Positions 1-15,972 of a DNA stretch of 64,000 nucleotides are shown piece after piece (the stretch's first letter is position 1; each line of letters opens with the position of its first letter). A program made the position numbers and the translations under genes. Below the pieces are notes generated by a model. The model worked only from the letters and a program-made list of their open reading frames with translations, was not told where the DNA came from and searched no databases. Source of the stretch: Trichoplax sp. H2 (taxonomy: Eukaryota > Placozoa > Uniplacotomia > Trichoplacea); contig NOWV01000036.1 in NCBI GenBank assembly GCA_003344405.1, forward strand, positions 248,001-312,000, in the 5' to 3' direction.

Positions 1-996
1 TAATTTGGATTGTCGTCGACGCTCTAATTTCAGTACTTCAATCTTTTGTACGAGCGGCGAATACGTTTCGTACATCATTTCGATGCCATGACCATCAATA
101 ATATTTCTTAGGAGGAACGTACTGCCTAACTTGTTATTCTTTTTGGCGATACAAATGCCTACAAATCTGCCAATTATATAAAATAGCAAGGTTATGGCCG
201 GTATCCATAACTGGAAGTGAATCAATTTAAAGTTGAACTAAAATAACGATATCGTCTCAATATCAACAACATTAAGTTCAGGCGAAAAGCATAATTTAAG
301 ATTGAAGATTTTAGCGGTAGAGCAATCATACTATAACATTAAATATTGATTGAAAAAGATGAGGTATCCATTTGACTAGTTTTCCATTGGGTCTAGTCAA
401 TAAGGAGAAGGTAAGCATGTTTCGGTTGATGCAGAAAATACGAAATAGGCATCTGCTAAACGAACGTGCTAGCGATCATCGTAACAGTTTGCCTTCTTCC
501 ATAGGCTATATAAAAATACGTCCATCTGTACAGTATCTACTGCTCTATCTCATACTTGTAGTGGATCGACTTGATCTCTTCTAGTGACTAGAATAGCTTC
601 CTTCTATCGAATTTACCTTGTAGAGCCACGTTTTATGTAAGGATCTGATTTGACGACCGCCATGATGCTTCCAGTTGTAAAAAAAGGGATATCAATAACC
701 TTGGATCTTTCATGCATATCACGGCGCTCTAAAAATTCTATCAGGTTGGTTTTCATTTGCTTTGGTGATTTATAATATTCTTCCCTAGGTAATGGTTGCA
801 TTTTTTTGACATCTCTTCTTACAACAGTGGGTCGTCGAGGTAATTTCCGTTTGGATTTGCGTCTTCTTCTCGGCCTATCCGTACCACTCGAATCAGCAGC
901 TTCTGGAGCCACTACATCGGTAGCAGGGGCTGATGTCACAGCTCGTAGACCTACATTAGAAAGGAATACATTACTCATTAGTCTATTTTCCATCAT
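1..996 (-). CDS. MRPL19: Mitochondrial ribosomal protein L19 (bL19m), 5' two exons; gene runs off the window
   Basis: Structural protein of the mitochondrial large ribosomal subunit. Exons read on the minus strand are 996-617 and 166-1, joined across a 450-bp GT-AG intron; the splice gives ...RGSTRFVGIC... in frame. The visible 182 residues include LIEFLERRDMHERSKVIDIP and, after the intron, FVGICIAKKN..GSTFLLRNIIDGHG, which match the conserved bL19m core (ERxDMxERxKVxxIP; FLGIC; FxLRNxIxGxG). The start is the ATG at 996; an in-frame TGA lies just upstream (a TTG precedes the ATG), so no longer N-terminus is possible in this exon. The N-terminal 60 residues are basic and low in acidic residues, consistent with mitochondrial import. 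The C-terminus is outside the window. It is divergent to the pseudouridine synthase at 1915. Confidence 0.93.
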
Positions 997-1914
997 CAAT
1001 CAAAGCTTAATTTGCTTTTTCTCCTAATTTCAATGAACCAACCCTGAAAAATCAAATCTTGCATGGAATTTTGCCTGATAGGAAAGGCATGCAGAAAGTT
1101 CTTCAATCTCATCCAGCCAGCCATCATGCTTCCAAGACTACTGATGATGGCGTTGAGGTCCAAAGAGCGTGCGCACATGGTCGGATACGATTGGCTATCC
1201 CTTAGTAGCGTTGATACAGGTAAAAGTAAAAACTTTCTTTTCCTTTATCTCTATGGGTTTGCATGGCCCGTATTGAACACTATACTGTCCCTAGCCAATA
1301 CGGCATGAAGGGACTGTAACAGGACTTCACGACTGTTATCACAGTATGCCAAGCAAAACCCATGAAAACTGGCGTCCAGCACCACCCTAAAGCTCGATGC
1401 AGGCTGCAGCAGGCTACAGGTTTTGCTTTAATTTCTAGCGCTTTGCTCATGGGCTTGCAGCTATTTTGTATCGAATCCTTTCCAATGTAGAGCGATTTGG
1501 AAGCAAAACCGCTGGCCCTTGCAGTTATCCAGTCTCCGTCTGATTAATGTGGTAGTTGACCTTTTTAGCCAAGCATCGATTAGCTACAGAGAGCGTAGTA
1601 GGGACTTATGACAGCAACTTCGCTATCCATGAAGGATTGCATTCATCAGCAGAGCAGCCAGGGCTGATATAGATTCCAAATTCTTTTAGTTATGAAATAG
1701 ACTTCGAAGCGGTATACATATTCTGCCATTTGTGAAACCTACGTCAGGAATATTACGCTGACTAAATAAATCACAATTGTAGATCTCCGTGTGATTGGTC
1801 CTAGATATACTAAAGGTACGCGTATACTCGTACTATTCATGGTCATTATTGGTAAGTAGCTCAGCCTTGATGCTAGTACAACCTGCAACTGCTCTAAACC
1901 AGTAAAACGCCAGT
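997..1914. other. Divergent intergenic region between MRPL19 and RPUSD1-like gene
   Basis: 918 bp between two divergent start codons, so it must hold both promoters or one shared promoter. I see no convincing ORF, TATA box or RNA gene. It is less AT-rich than later spacers and has a CAG/GCA-rich patch around 1385-1425. Confidence 0.6.
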
Positions 1915-3113
1915 ATGGCCACTGCCGTTAAGGAAAAGAAAGTGCAAATAGTTCATCAAACGAATTCTTATGTGATTGTCAACAAACCATTCGATATGCA
2001 TATCAATAGCAACGAAGAAGACGTCAAACCAACTGTTGCAACACAACTTGCTGAACTCCTGCCTACTTTAGTCGACAAAAGTATCTGTTTTGGTTTCAGG
2101 TTCGTCAATCGCTTAGATTATGCTACAAGCGGATTACTCTGCATTGCTTTTGATAAACGGGCTGCAAATATGGCCAGGAAACTCTTTGAAGCAAATCATG
2201 TGTCAAAGAAATATTTAGCTTTGGTGAGAATATGCAAGGGATTAATAATCTTGCAATGGTATTGCTGAACAATGTAGCGATGATCATTTCATTTTATGTT
2301 ACCACCTATAATACTGATTGTCTGCTATCGACCATTATTATTGCAACGAGAAGGTTATTGAATGCTATTACTACCAGAAATATCGTTGTTATTAGCTGTA
2401 TCTTAATTCTAAGAGATCGGTTTTGGTTAACTCAATTGCAGTATAACACTGGTTTGTTGTCTTTTGCAGGTCAGAGGTATCCTAAGCCGTGATAATGGTG
2501 ATATTCTGGTTAGAAAAGCGATAGGGTTGGATCGACGTGATCCTCGTGGATTTCGCATGTGCATACCTGATCATAATCCACATCTCTGTCAATCGCCAAA
2601 GGTAATATATTACAATAGTACCTTTCATTAATCTTGTAATGTTATTTAGCAGCCCCTTTCAGTTGCCACTGTAGTTGATGATAAACAATGTTAAGTAATG
2701 TATTTTAAGCTAGAGGTAGCAAAATTGATTGAATTGTAGAATCTGGGACTAGACATCACCGTTTGGGCGTGTATTTCATATGCAGTATTTTCTTGTCATT
2801 TCATCAATAGGCTGCTGAAACTCTCATCCGTATTCTGGGCTATGGCAAGTATGATGGTGAAGATATTACTAAAATTAGCCTAAGTCCAGTTACCGGCAGA
2901 CGACATCAACTCAGAGTTCACTGCTTAACGTTGGGCCATTGTATCGTTGGTGATTATACTTATAGTAATGAAGTTGATAGCAAGCCTTATCGAATGATGC
3001 TGCATTCATATAGCTTGAAAATACCACTACAAGATTGTCCTGCTATTGAAGTGACGACTTATGATCCGTTTTTGCCTGATCACGATCCTTTATTGCAATT
3101 GGAAAATAACTAA
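1915..3113 (+). CDS. RPUSD1: RNA pseudouridylate synthase, RPUSD1-like (RluA family)
   Basis: Converts uridine to pseudouridine in RNA. Three exons: 1915-2223, 2470-2601, 2811-3113, all with GT-AG junctions in frame, giving 247 residues. The RluA-family active-site segment is RFVNRLDYATSG with the catalytic Asp at residue 68. Downstream are the family motifs VTGRRHQLRVHC (about residues 170-181), GHCIVGDYTY, and RMMLHSYSLKIP near the C-terminus. These spacings match vertebrate RPUSD1 (which also has GFRF..LD.STSG), and the protein lacks the long proline-rich tail seen in mammals. The initiator ATG is the first in an open frame and lies just before EKKVQIVHQTNSYVIVNKP, the usual start of the catalytic fold. 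It ends 315 bp from the convergent CDC5L stop. Identity is strong; the RNA substrate cannot be told from sequence. Confidence 0.93.
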
Positions 3114-3428
3114 ATGATTATATCTAATCAAATAGGTCACGAATTGGACTTACGTTATGCACAATATTTTTTACAAAAAATGTTGACGCAGTCTTGTAAA
3201 CATAAGCTGATTATACACCACTGCATAAGAAGTATTTTGACAAAACAGCAATTTAAGACAACGTGAATGCTCACATTTAGAGGAAAAATTTTTAACATTA
3301 ATGATATTCCGTACGTTTAAGATTTCTATAAGTAATGCATGATAATGATGCTGAAAGATTATATCCGAAATATCAGTATATTACGAAGTCATACTGCTGA
3401 TAAAAGTGATTCACCTAATGTACATAAT
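3114..3428. other. Convergent 3' spacer
   Basis: 315 bp between the stop codons of the RPUSD1-like gene and CDC5L. AT-rich; no gene or repeat seen. It must carry both 3' ends. Confidence 0.6.
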
Positions 3429-7936
<4,508 letters not shown>

Positions 7937-8227
7937 TTTGATACTTTTGTAGGTAGTAGGGATAAATGGATTGGAAAAAATGAGAGGTAATTTATCCTCA
8001 GATTGGCTCTACAACACTGATCACTAGCTGGGAAAGAAACGCTAGTTTTGCATTGCCATCCAGTGATGAGCTATCGCATCAGCGACAGCTTTCAAGCTCA
8101 CTTTTGAGCTATGTTATGGTGGCCCTGATAGTAGACAGTATAGAACGCCACCGATTTCCGTTGGCACAACGGAGATGCCTGTCATTCAAGGCTCTTCAGT
8201 TGATACAGTCTATGGGCAGCAGAACTA
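7937..8227. other. CDC5L upstream region
   Basis: Short region between the CDC5L start codon and the palindromic satellite, expected to hold the CDC5L 5' UTR and promoter. It is repeated almost exactly at 9566-9828 beyond the gap. No independent gene is supported. Confidence 0.5.
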
Positions 8228-9387
8228 TGTACTGTACACTGTAAAGGACGTACTGTACACTGTAGGTAGGAATCTGCCATACTGAACCGCGCCGAACCTC
8301 AGGTTTATGTAGTACAACACCATGACGAACGACCGCGGTACAGTACTGTCAATTACAGCTAGCGATACTGACCCAGTACAGTACAGTACTGGGTGAGTAT
8401 CATACTGTACTGTACAGTGTACAGTGTACTGTACTACACATTTACTGCACTGTACACTGTACAGTTTGACTGTACTCAGTACCGGCTTCAACCATATCGC
8501 TTGAACCGCGGTCGTTTGTCATGGTATTTGTGATTGAAGTGAACTGTACTGTACAGTGTACAGTACAGTACAGTATGGTAGATTCCTCAAGACAGACTGT
8601 AGTGTACAGTACTGAGTGAGTATCATACTGTACACTGTACAGTGTACAGTGTAGTGTCGCTAGCTGTAATTGACAGTACTCTACTGGCTTCAACCGCGGT
8701 CGTTTGTCATGGTGTTTGTGATTGAAGTCTACTGTACTGTACTGTACACTTCAATCACAAATACCATGACAAACGAACGCGGGTCAAGCGATATGGTTGA
8801 AGCCAGTACTGAGTACAGTCAAACTGTACTGTGAACAGTGCAGTAAATGTGTACTACAGTACACTGTACAGTATGATACTCACCCAGTACAGTCTGTCTT
8901 GAGGAATCGACCATACAGTACAGTACAGTAGACTTCAATCACAAACACCATGAAGAACGACCGCGGGTCAACCGACATGGTTGAAGCCAGTAGAGTACTG
9001 TCAATTACAGCTAGCGACACTACACTGTACAGTGTGATACTCACTCAGTACAGTCTGTATTGAGGAATCTGCCATACTGTACAGTGTAGAGTACAGTAGA
9101 CTTCAATCACAAACACCATGACGAGCGACCGCGGGCCAACCGACATACAGTACACTAGTACAGTACAGTACAGTAGGTGAAACCAGTAGAGTACCGTCAC
9201 TACACTGTACAGTACAGTATGACACTCACCCAGTACAGTACCGTACACGGCGTACAGTCTGTCTTGAGGAATCTGCCATACTGTACACTGTACAGTAGAC
9301 TTCAATCACAAACACCATGACGAGCGACCGCGGGTCAACCGACATGGTTGAAACCAGTAGAGTACTGTCAATTACAGCTAGCGACAC
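8228..9387. repeat. Palindrome-rich satellite, module 1 (head-to-head arrays)
   Basis: The region is dominated by runs of ACTGTACAGT, a decamer that is its own reverse complement, and overlapping TGTAC/GTACA strings. Between these runs sit units of about 170-200 bp containing CTTCAATCACAAA, a GC-rich box (GACCGCGGGTCAA), GTCAATTACAGCTAGCGACA, and GTCTGTCTTGAGGAATCTGCC. Units read on the minus strand up to about 8727 and on the plus strand from about 8748 (CTTCAATCAC at about 8748, 8933, 9101, 9300), so two arrays meet head-to-head at about 8738. The arms are long inverted repeats. Apparent ORFs here are by-products of the repeat. Confidence 0.9.
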
Positions 9388-9407
9388 NNNNNNNNNNNNN
9401 NNNNNNN
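9388..9407. other. Assembly gap (20 N)
   Basis: Twenty N between a satellite unit and a second copy of CDC5L intron 1/exon 1. The right flank repeats sequence already present from 7779. Confidence 0.99.
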
Positions 9408-9520
9408 ATTGATTTGGCGGAAATGAATGCCATTTCTTTCCGCTTGCTGGAAGCTGCAAGTGTATTGTACATTCCTATTTCTACTTTGTACACTCTATGC
9501 AATGCATTGAAGAATCTTAC

Positions 9521-9565
9521 CTCGGTGTTTCTCCATACACCTCCTTTGATCATAATACGCGGCAT
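9521..9565 (-). pseudogene. Second copy of CDC5L exon 1
   Basis: Encodes the same 15 residues (MPRIMIKGGVWRNTE) followed by the same splice donor as true exon 1 at 7936-7892, with flanks repeated at high identity. No second copies of exons 2-23 lie downstream on the minus strand; instead there is a gap and satellite. It is therefore either a truncated duplicate or, more likely, an overlapping allelic contig placed beside the first. Confidence 0.85.
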
Positions 9566-9828
9566 TTTGATACTTTTATAGGTAGTAGGGATAAATGGAT
9601 TGGAAAAAATGAGAGGTAATTTATCCTCAGATTGGCTCTACAACACTGATCACTAGCTGGGAAAGAAACGCTAGTTTTGCATTGCCATCCAGTGATGAGC
9701 TATCGCATCAGCGACAGCTTTCAAGCTCACTTTTGAGCTATGTTATGGTGGCCCTGATAGTAGACAGTATAGAACGCCACCGATTTCCGTTGGCACAACG
9801 CAGATGCCTGTCATTCAAGGCTCAAGAA

Positions 9829-11165
9829 CTTGTACTGTACACTGTAAAGGACGTACTGTACACTGTAGGTAGGAATCTGCCATACTGAACCGCGCCGAAC
9901 CTCAGGTCTATGTAGTACAACACCATGACGAACGACCGCGGTACAGTACTGTCAATTACAGCTAGCGATACTGACCCAGTACAGTACTGGGTGAGTATCA
10001 TACTGTACAGTGTACAGTGTACAGTACTACACATTGACTGCACTGTACACTGTACAGTTTGACTGTACTCAGTACCGGCTTCAACCATATCGCTTGAACC
10101 GCGGTCGTTTGTCATGGTATTTGTGATTGAAGTGTACTGTACAGTATGGTAGATTCCTCAAGACAGACTGTACAGTACTGTACTGGGTGAGTGTCATACT
10201 GTACTGTACTGTACTGTACAGTGTAGTGTCGCTAGCTGTAATTGACAGTACTCTACTGGCTTCAACCATATCGCTTGACCCGCGGTCGTTTGTCATGGTG
10301 TTTGTGATTGAAGTCTACTGTACTGTCTACAGTACAGTAGTGTCTACAGTACAGTACAGTAGTCTACAGTACTGTACAGTACAGTACACTTCAATCACAA
10401 ATACCATGACAAACGACCGCGGGTCAAGCGATATGGTTGAAGCCAGTACTGAGTACAGTCAAACTGTACAGTGAACAGTGCAGTCAATGTGTACTACAGT
10501 ACACTGTACAGTATGATACTCACCCAGTACAGTACAGTACAGTAGACTTCAATCACAAACACCATGACGAGCGACCACGGGTCAACCGACATGGTTGAAA
10601 CTAGTAGAGTACTGTCAATTACAGTTAGCGACACTACACTGTACAGTACAGTACAGTATGACACTCACCCAGTACAGTACAGTCTGTCTTGAGGAATCTG
10701 CCATACTGTACACTGTACAGTAGACTTCAATCACAAACACCATGACGAGCGACCGCGGGTCAACCGACATGGTTGAAACCAGTAGAGTACTGTCAATTAC
10801 AGCTAGCGACACTACACTGCACTGTACAGTATGATACTCACCCAGTACAGTACAGTCTGTCTTGAGGAATCTGCCATACTGTACACTGTACAGTAGACTT
10901 CAATCACAAACACCATGACGAGCGACCGCGGGTCAACCGACATGGTTGAAACCAGTACATTGAGTACTGTCAATTACAGCTAGCGACACTACACTGTACT
11001 GTACACTGTACACTGTACAGTACAGTATGATACTCACCCAGTACAGTCTGTCTTGAGGAATCTGCCATACTGTACACTGTACAGTACAGTAGACTTCAAT
11101 CACAAACACCATGACAAACGACCGCGGGCGGATCAACCGACATGGTTGAAGCCGGTACACTAGAG
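9829..11165. repeat. Palindrome-rich satellite, module 2
   Basis: Same repeat as 8228-9387 with the same head-to-head arrangement; the turn-round lies near 10320-10385, where ACTGTACAGT and GTCTACAGTA strings are densest. Plus-oriented units start with CTTCAATCAC at about 10388, 10547, 10725, 10898 and 11094, a spacing of 159-196 bp. The unit GC-rich box (GACCGCGGGTCAACCGACAT) stands out from the AT-rich surroundings. The last unit decays at about 11165. Confidence 0.9.
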
Positions 11166-11490
11166 TGGTACACTCAAACTCGACGTTCTATCCAGTGACT
11201 ATACTGTACTCACTCGAGGTACCGCACGTTGTCATCGTCGAGTTGAAGTCAACTCCACGATTCAACTGGACTCGCTTCACCACTGCAGTGCGATTGACGC
11301 AAGCCTCGTGCAAGCACCATTCCATGACAACATCCTGGATTCCATGGGTCAAAGCATGGCCACTTTGCGTTGAAAATTCTTCCTTTCGGCTTGAAAATTA
11401 TTCCTTTCATCATTGTAGCAGTCAAAGTTTGCTGGACATTGTGAAAATTGAATGACGAATACGTTTTGCTAACTCGTTCATGGATAAGAG
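11166..11490. promoter_or_regulatory. Upstream region of PAXBP1 with a minimal uORF
   Basis: 325 bp between the satellite and the PAXBP1 start. An out-of-frame ATG at 11480-11482 opens a 4-codon uORF (ATG GAT AAG AGA TGA) whose stop overlaps the main start (ATGA at 11491-11494). Such overlap is a known reinitiation geometry, but whether the transcript includes 11480 is unknown. Confidence 0.4.
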
Positions 11491-14400
11491 ATGATCAAGA
11501 GACGGAGCAACAAGAAAAATTTCCGTCGTAAAGTAGATGAAGACGACGAAGTGGAAAGTATACCCAAGAAAGAAATTGTCTCACAGTCCAATATCAATAC
11601 GACAACCATCACCACCACCATAACTACTGCTAATAATAATAATAATAATAATAACAAGAGTAGTACAAGTAAGAGTGCTAGTCATGATTTCAATCGTAGC
11701 AAAATCAATGTCATTCAAGGTACAAATGACAAGATCAAAAGTTCTTCCAAGCAAGTAGCACTTAGTTTCCATCACGATGAAGATGAAGGTGACGTCTTTG
11801 TGGTCAAAAAATCAGTGGAAAGTCAAAAAATGGCCAAATTATTTAAGCAAGGTCCAGAGAAAGCCAAGAATACAAGCGCTAGTCACAAGAGCAGTAATAA
11901 ACTATCCGGGAAGAAAAATGTACATCATAATTTAAGTTTTACATCCAAGGAGAAAACAGTGCATCCTTCCGACTTAATCGTCAAAGCCAAATTCTCATCG
12001 GATATTCCTGATGCAGCAACAATTCATGCATTAAAGAAACAACGTGAATTGAAAAGACAGTATGGAAGTGACTACATCCCTGTCGATGATACTGTTCGTT
12101 ATACAAAGACGGAGGATTCAACAGATAAAAGTAGTCAAGCAACCTCAAGACTAGTCAGAGAGGATGACAATGATAAAAGCGATCCTGAAGATGATTATCG
12201 TCAGTTAAGCTTTAGTAACATTAAAAATACGTAAGTAACGACTTTAGTCGGTCAAGATAGGATACTGATTGATTGGGTATATGCTAATTGTCTAAGGCAT
12301 GTGCATGAAATTGTTGTCAAGAATAGATTCAATGAAGGCTGTCATAGTCTGTATCGATAACTTGCCTTCAATGTAGTAGTGTACATTGCAACTGCAATAC
12401 AATGACGTCCTACTGTAATATGAGTAAGAGTACAGTAGGCCAAAAGTCCAATGGACGACTATCTATCGATCTCTATAGTTTGTAAAGATCGACAATCATG
12501 ATCATCAATATCGCAAATGTTGATACACGGTATTACCCTTTGTATGCTACAAGTAGATACTATTTTTCAATACATACGTATACAACACCATTCGCTCATC
12601 ACTAGTGTAGTATATTTCCAATCTGTCAATGTGGCAAATGGTGTGTACATTGCCCCTAGTGGAATCCATTTGGTATGACTTACGTACAGTTTATCCCTCA
12701 GTACTTCCAGAAAGAATCTTTTACTATAACTGTGACATTTTCAAACAATAATAGATGGCTGACAGATTTTTCTCATTGTCTTCAAAATACAAGACTATTA
12801 AACTGTACCAGCTAATATCCAATAATGTTCTGCTAACAGAAATTCCTTTCCTGATACCACTGAAATTGATCATGTGGATGAGGAAGACGAAGAGGTATCG
12901 CGATGGGAACAAGAGCAAATTAAAAAGGGCAGTGCTGCTCTGCAAGCTACTCCTGCGTCGTCACAATGGACCAATCAACAAAATACAACTTCAAATAATA
13001 GTAATGCGACTATACCAAACGCGGTCTCGCAATCCATAGCAATTCCAACGGTACCTCCTACTCAACCCACTGTTTCCATTGAAGATTTCCGTTTAAAAAT
13101 GAAAAACAGACTACAAGCTGCCACAGAGGAATTACAAGCCCATCAACGCGAAATGGACAGGGTCACTACTTATCATCAGGAATCTCAAGTAAATGTAACT
13201 TCATTAGAGCAGCAATCGGCTGATGCTTGCAATCGATTTACTTTCTTCCAAGATATACGACAATACGTCAACGATCTACTAGAATGCCTAAATGAAAAAG
13301 TAAACTTGACAACAAAAATTTAGCCAAGACTATACTTGAATTGGCTACCGACATGACTAATCTTATTGCTTTCATTTTAGATTACTACAATACAAGATTG
13401 CGAGGAAACGCTACAATCACTATTAAAGGAGAAAGCCAGCCGTGTTGTGAGTCGCCGAACGAATGATGTCAAAGACGAAGATGATGAGTACTTAGGTACA
13501 TTCAAAGATGGATAAACACTGCGACACAATTTTAATAGCTTATAATAGTAGTTAACTTGCATGAGAATACAAACCATGTTTGGTGTGTTTCCAGTAAAAG
13601 ACAATACTCATTGGACGATATTGCTTAATAACATCAAAATCTCTAGGTAAAACCGACAATGTCGAAAGTAATGTTGATGAATTCGGCCGAGATCGCAAAA
13701 TGTTTACCAACAGTGCAAAGCAGAAACGAAAAGAGGATAGAATCGCAAGACGAAATAATCGTAAACGCTTAGCAGAAAAGAATAATAGTGAAGGTCTATC
13801 AACCGATGACGAAATCCCCGAAAGCGAAGAAACGAGAATTGCTACGGAAATAGGTAAGACTACGTGATGGTATAGCATACTGCAATGGAGAAGATAAAAT
13901 AAGAATTATGATTGCGTTTATTAATACTAGTCAATTACATTTTCATACTTTGATAAATAGAGAAAGTGAAACAAGAAGGCGATAAAGTATTTGATGATGT
14001 CGTTGATGATTTTCACGATATCAGAAAAATAATGAAGCAATTTGAAAGATGGAAATTTTCTTTTTCGGAATCGTACAAAGACGCTTATATTCCGCTATGC
14101 CTGCCCAAGCTATTTTCGCCGTTTATACGATTACAATTGCTACGGTGGAATATATTTGAAGTATGGTGATAAAAAAATTGGACAATTTCCGCATCAGTCG
14201 CATTTTATACATTATCCTTATAATTAAGATCTTCTTTATACGCGTTTTCATAGTTGAATACTATCGATTTCGAAAATTTACCTTGGTTTGAGCAGTTAAT
14301 GCTGTATGGTAGTCAAAGCACTGATACTGAATTGGACCCAAATGATGAAGATTTACTCTTACTTCCAAACATAGTTGAAACTGTGGTTCTTCCCAAATTA

Positions 14401-15972
14401 AAATGTAACTTGCAAAATATTTTGGTATTCTCCTTCTATCAATTAAAGTTGATATCGTAGCTTTTAGTAATGGACATTGCGTTCAATTAATCTGTTAGGG
14501 ATGATAGAGGATGTTTGGGATCCATTGTCCAATAAGCAGACACAGATATTAATTTCATTAATGAAAAGATTATTCGAGGAATATCCGACTGTATCTGCAG
14601 ATCGTAAGCCTACACAGGTTTGCGAATTAGATTATTACTTTATGATAGTTAGTAGGTGCTATCTCATTATTAGTAATAAATATTCAATGCATTCTCTTAC
14701 CTCCGTGCCTATAATTCATTAAATGATGGTATGGTAAACTGCAATGCTATAGCGATTTGATGCCCGTTAGGTTGTCACAGTGCGTAATTTTATCTGAACT
14801 GTATTGATAATAACTTAACTGGCGATAAATAATCCGTATTAAATTCAATTGTATGGTAAATTAATTATGTATCATAATTATTGGTAACCTTCGTAAGTAA
14901 AATCTTTTATCTCAGGAAATTTGCTCTGCCGCCGTTAAACGAATGAAACGCTGCTTAGATAATGAAATGTATATTCCATTATACCATAAAAAGTTCGTAA
15001 GAATATAGTAGTGAAATAAGATTGTAGAAATTATTTTAATTTCGTTGGTCTTTGAGATTAAAGTATTCAATAGTATACCTTAAAATTAATACTTACTCTT
15101 GTATAACTAGGACATTTACTACCTTTCCGGATGCTACACTATTTGCAAAACGTCAGCTTTGGCGTTGTATTAAGGTAAAGAATAGCTATCTTTATTTCTT
15201 TATCATTTTAGGTATATTGAACGTTCTTTAATAATTGTTATTTCTTCTTATTTATTAGTTATATCGTAATGTCTTTCAATGGTATGGCATAATAGCAACA
15301 AATACTTTAGAAGAAATTGCTATAGATGGTTTACTAAATAGATACATAATACTTGGGATGCGAAATTCGTTGGATTATCCAGGATGTGTAAAGCAAAGCT
15401 CCGAGGTATATGAAAGTATAGGTAAATTAACATAAAAGTCTTAACTTGGATAATTAACGTTGGTCATACCATACTAGATTGTTGAAAGTCTTCCCAGTGG
15501 TCTTTTTGAAGAAGGTTCATTGGTTCAGCTTGCTGTATTTAGTCGATTTTTAGTCAATTTAGCAGATAATCTTAATAGCCAGATGAAAGATGCTAGAGGA
15601 TCTGCTCAAAGTACTAACAGGTAAACCTAAGCAAACTTCATTCCCTTACGAAAATATTCTTAAAGTTAACGTACCATTTATCTTCTTTGCCGATGAGTTT
15701 TGCAACTATTTTGGGCCGTCATCTGCTCTGTGCAGAAGTTAGAAATATTACTAGCTAACATTAATTTTTTATCGTACATCATAGCACGTGTAATTAGTAA
15801 TAATCTGTCCTATGGTATTGCACGATGTAGAGTTGCACTTTGAATTGTAGTTTTAATACCTGTAACGTTTTTAATTTATTGCGAAATCAGGCAATGTGTA
15901 GTCCGAATAAGAGAATTGCTTAAAAGAATGAAAGAAGATGGTGAAGCTTCAAGAATATTGACATGCAGTTAA
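11491..15972 (+). CDS. PAXBP1: PAX3/7-binding protein 1 / GC-rich sequence DNA-binding factor homologue (GCFC family), 12 exons
   Basis: Nuclear GCFC-family protein; relatives act in spliceosome disassembly and chromatin-linked transcription. Exons: 11491-12230, 12840-13299, 13381-13495, 13647-13853, 13961-14160, 14254-14404, 14499-14617, 14916-14992, 15111-15174, 15259-15405, 15478-15620, 15891-15972, giving 834 residues in one frame. Diagnostic stretches shared with PAXBP1 are IPDAATIHALKKQREL, SRLVREDDND, VSRWEQEQIKKG, the GCFC core SYKDAYIPLCLPKLFSPFIR and LQLLRW, ENLPWFEQLMLYG, and IDGLLNRYIILGM. The N-terminus is basic (MIKRRSNKKNFRRK) and has an Asn tract encoded by an AAT run (about 11632-11653). 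The donors of exon 8 (GTTCGT) and exon 6 (GTAACT) are weak; the exon 8 end was chosen because the stronger GTAAGA four bases on would break the frame. It could equally be named GCFC2-like; PAXBP1 and GCFC2 are paralogues. Confidence 0.93.

Noticed and set aside
806-1308. Plus-strand frames opposite and beside MRPL19
   Set aside because: The first is the antisense of the MRPL19 exon; the second has no family signature and lies in the divergent promoter region.
8225-11160. Numerous open frames of 65-115 residues on both strands
   Set aside because: They read as Tyr/Cys/Val/Thr-rich low-complexity strings produced by ACTGTACAGT runs and are duplicated in both orientations; they are by-products of the satellite.
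8228-11165. CRISPR-like array
   Set aside because: Units are 160-200 bp, degenerate, inverted about a centre and in a eukaryotic context; no short constant repeats with unique spacers.
11165-11455. 96-residue frame upstream of PAXBP1
   Set aside because: No recognisable domain, begins in satellite edge sequence, and overlaps the expected PAXBP1 promoter.
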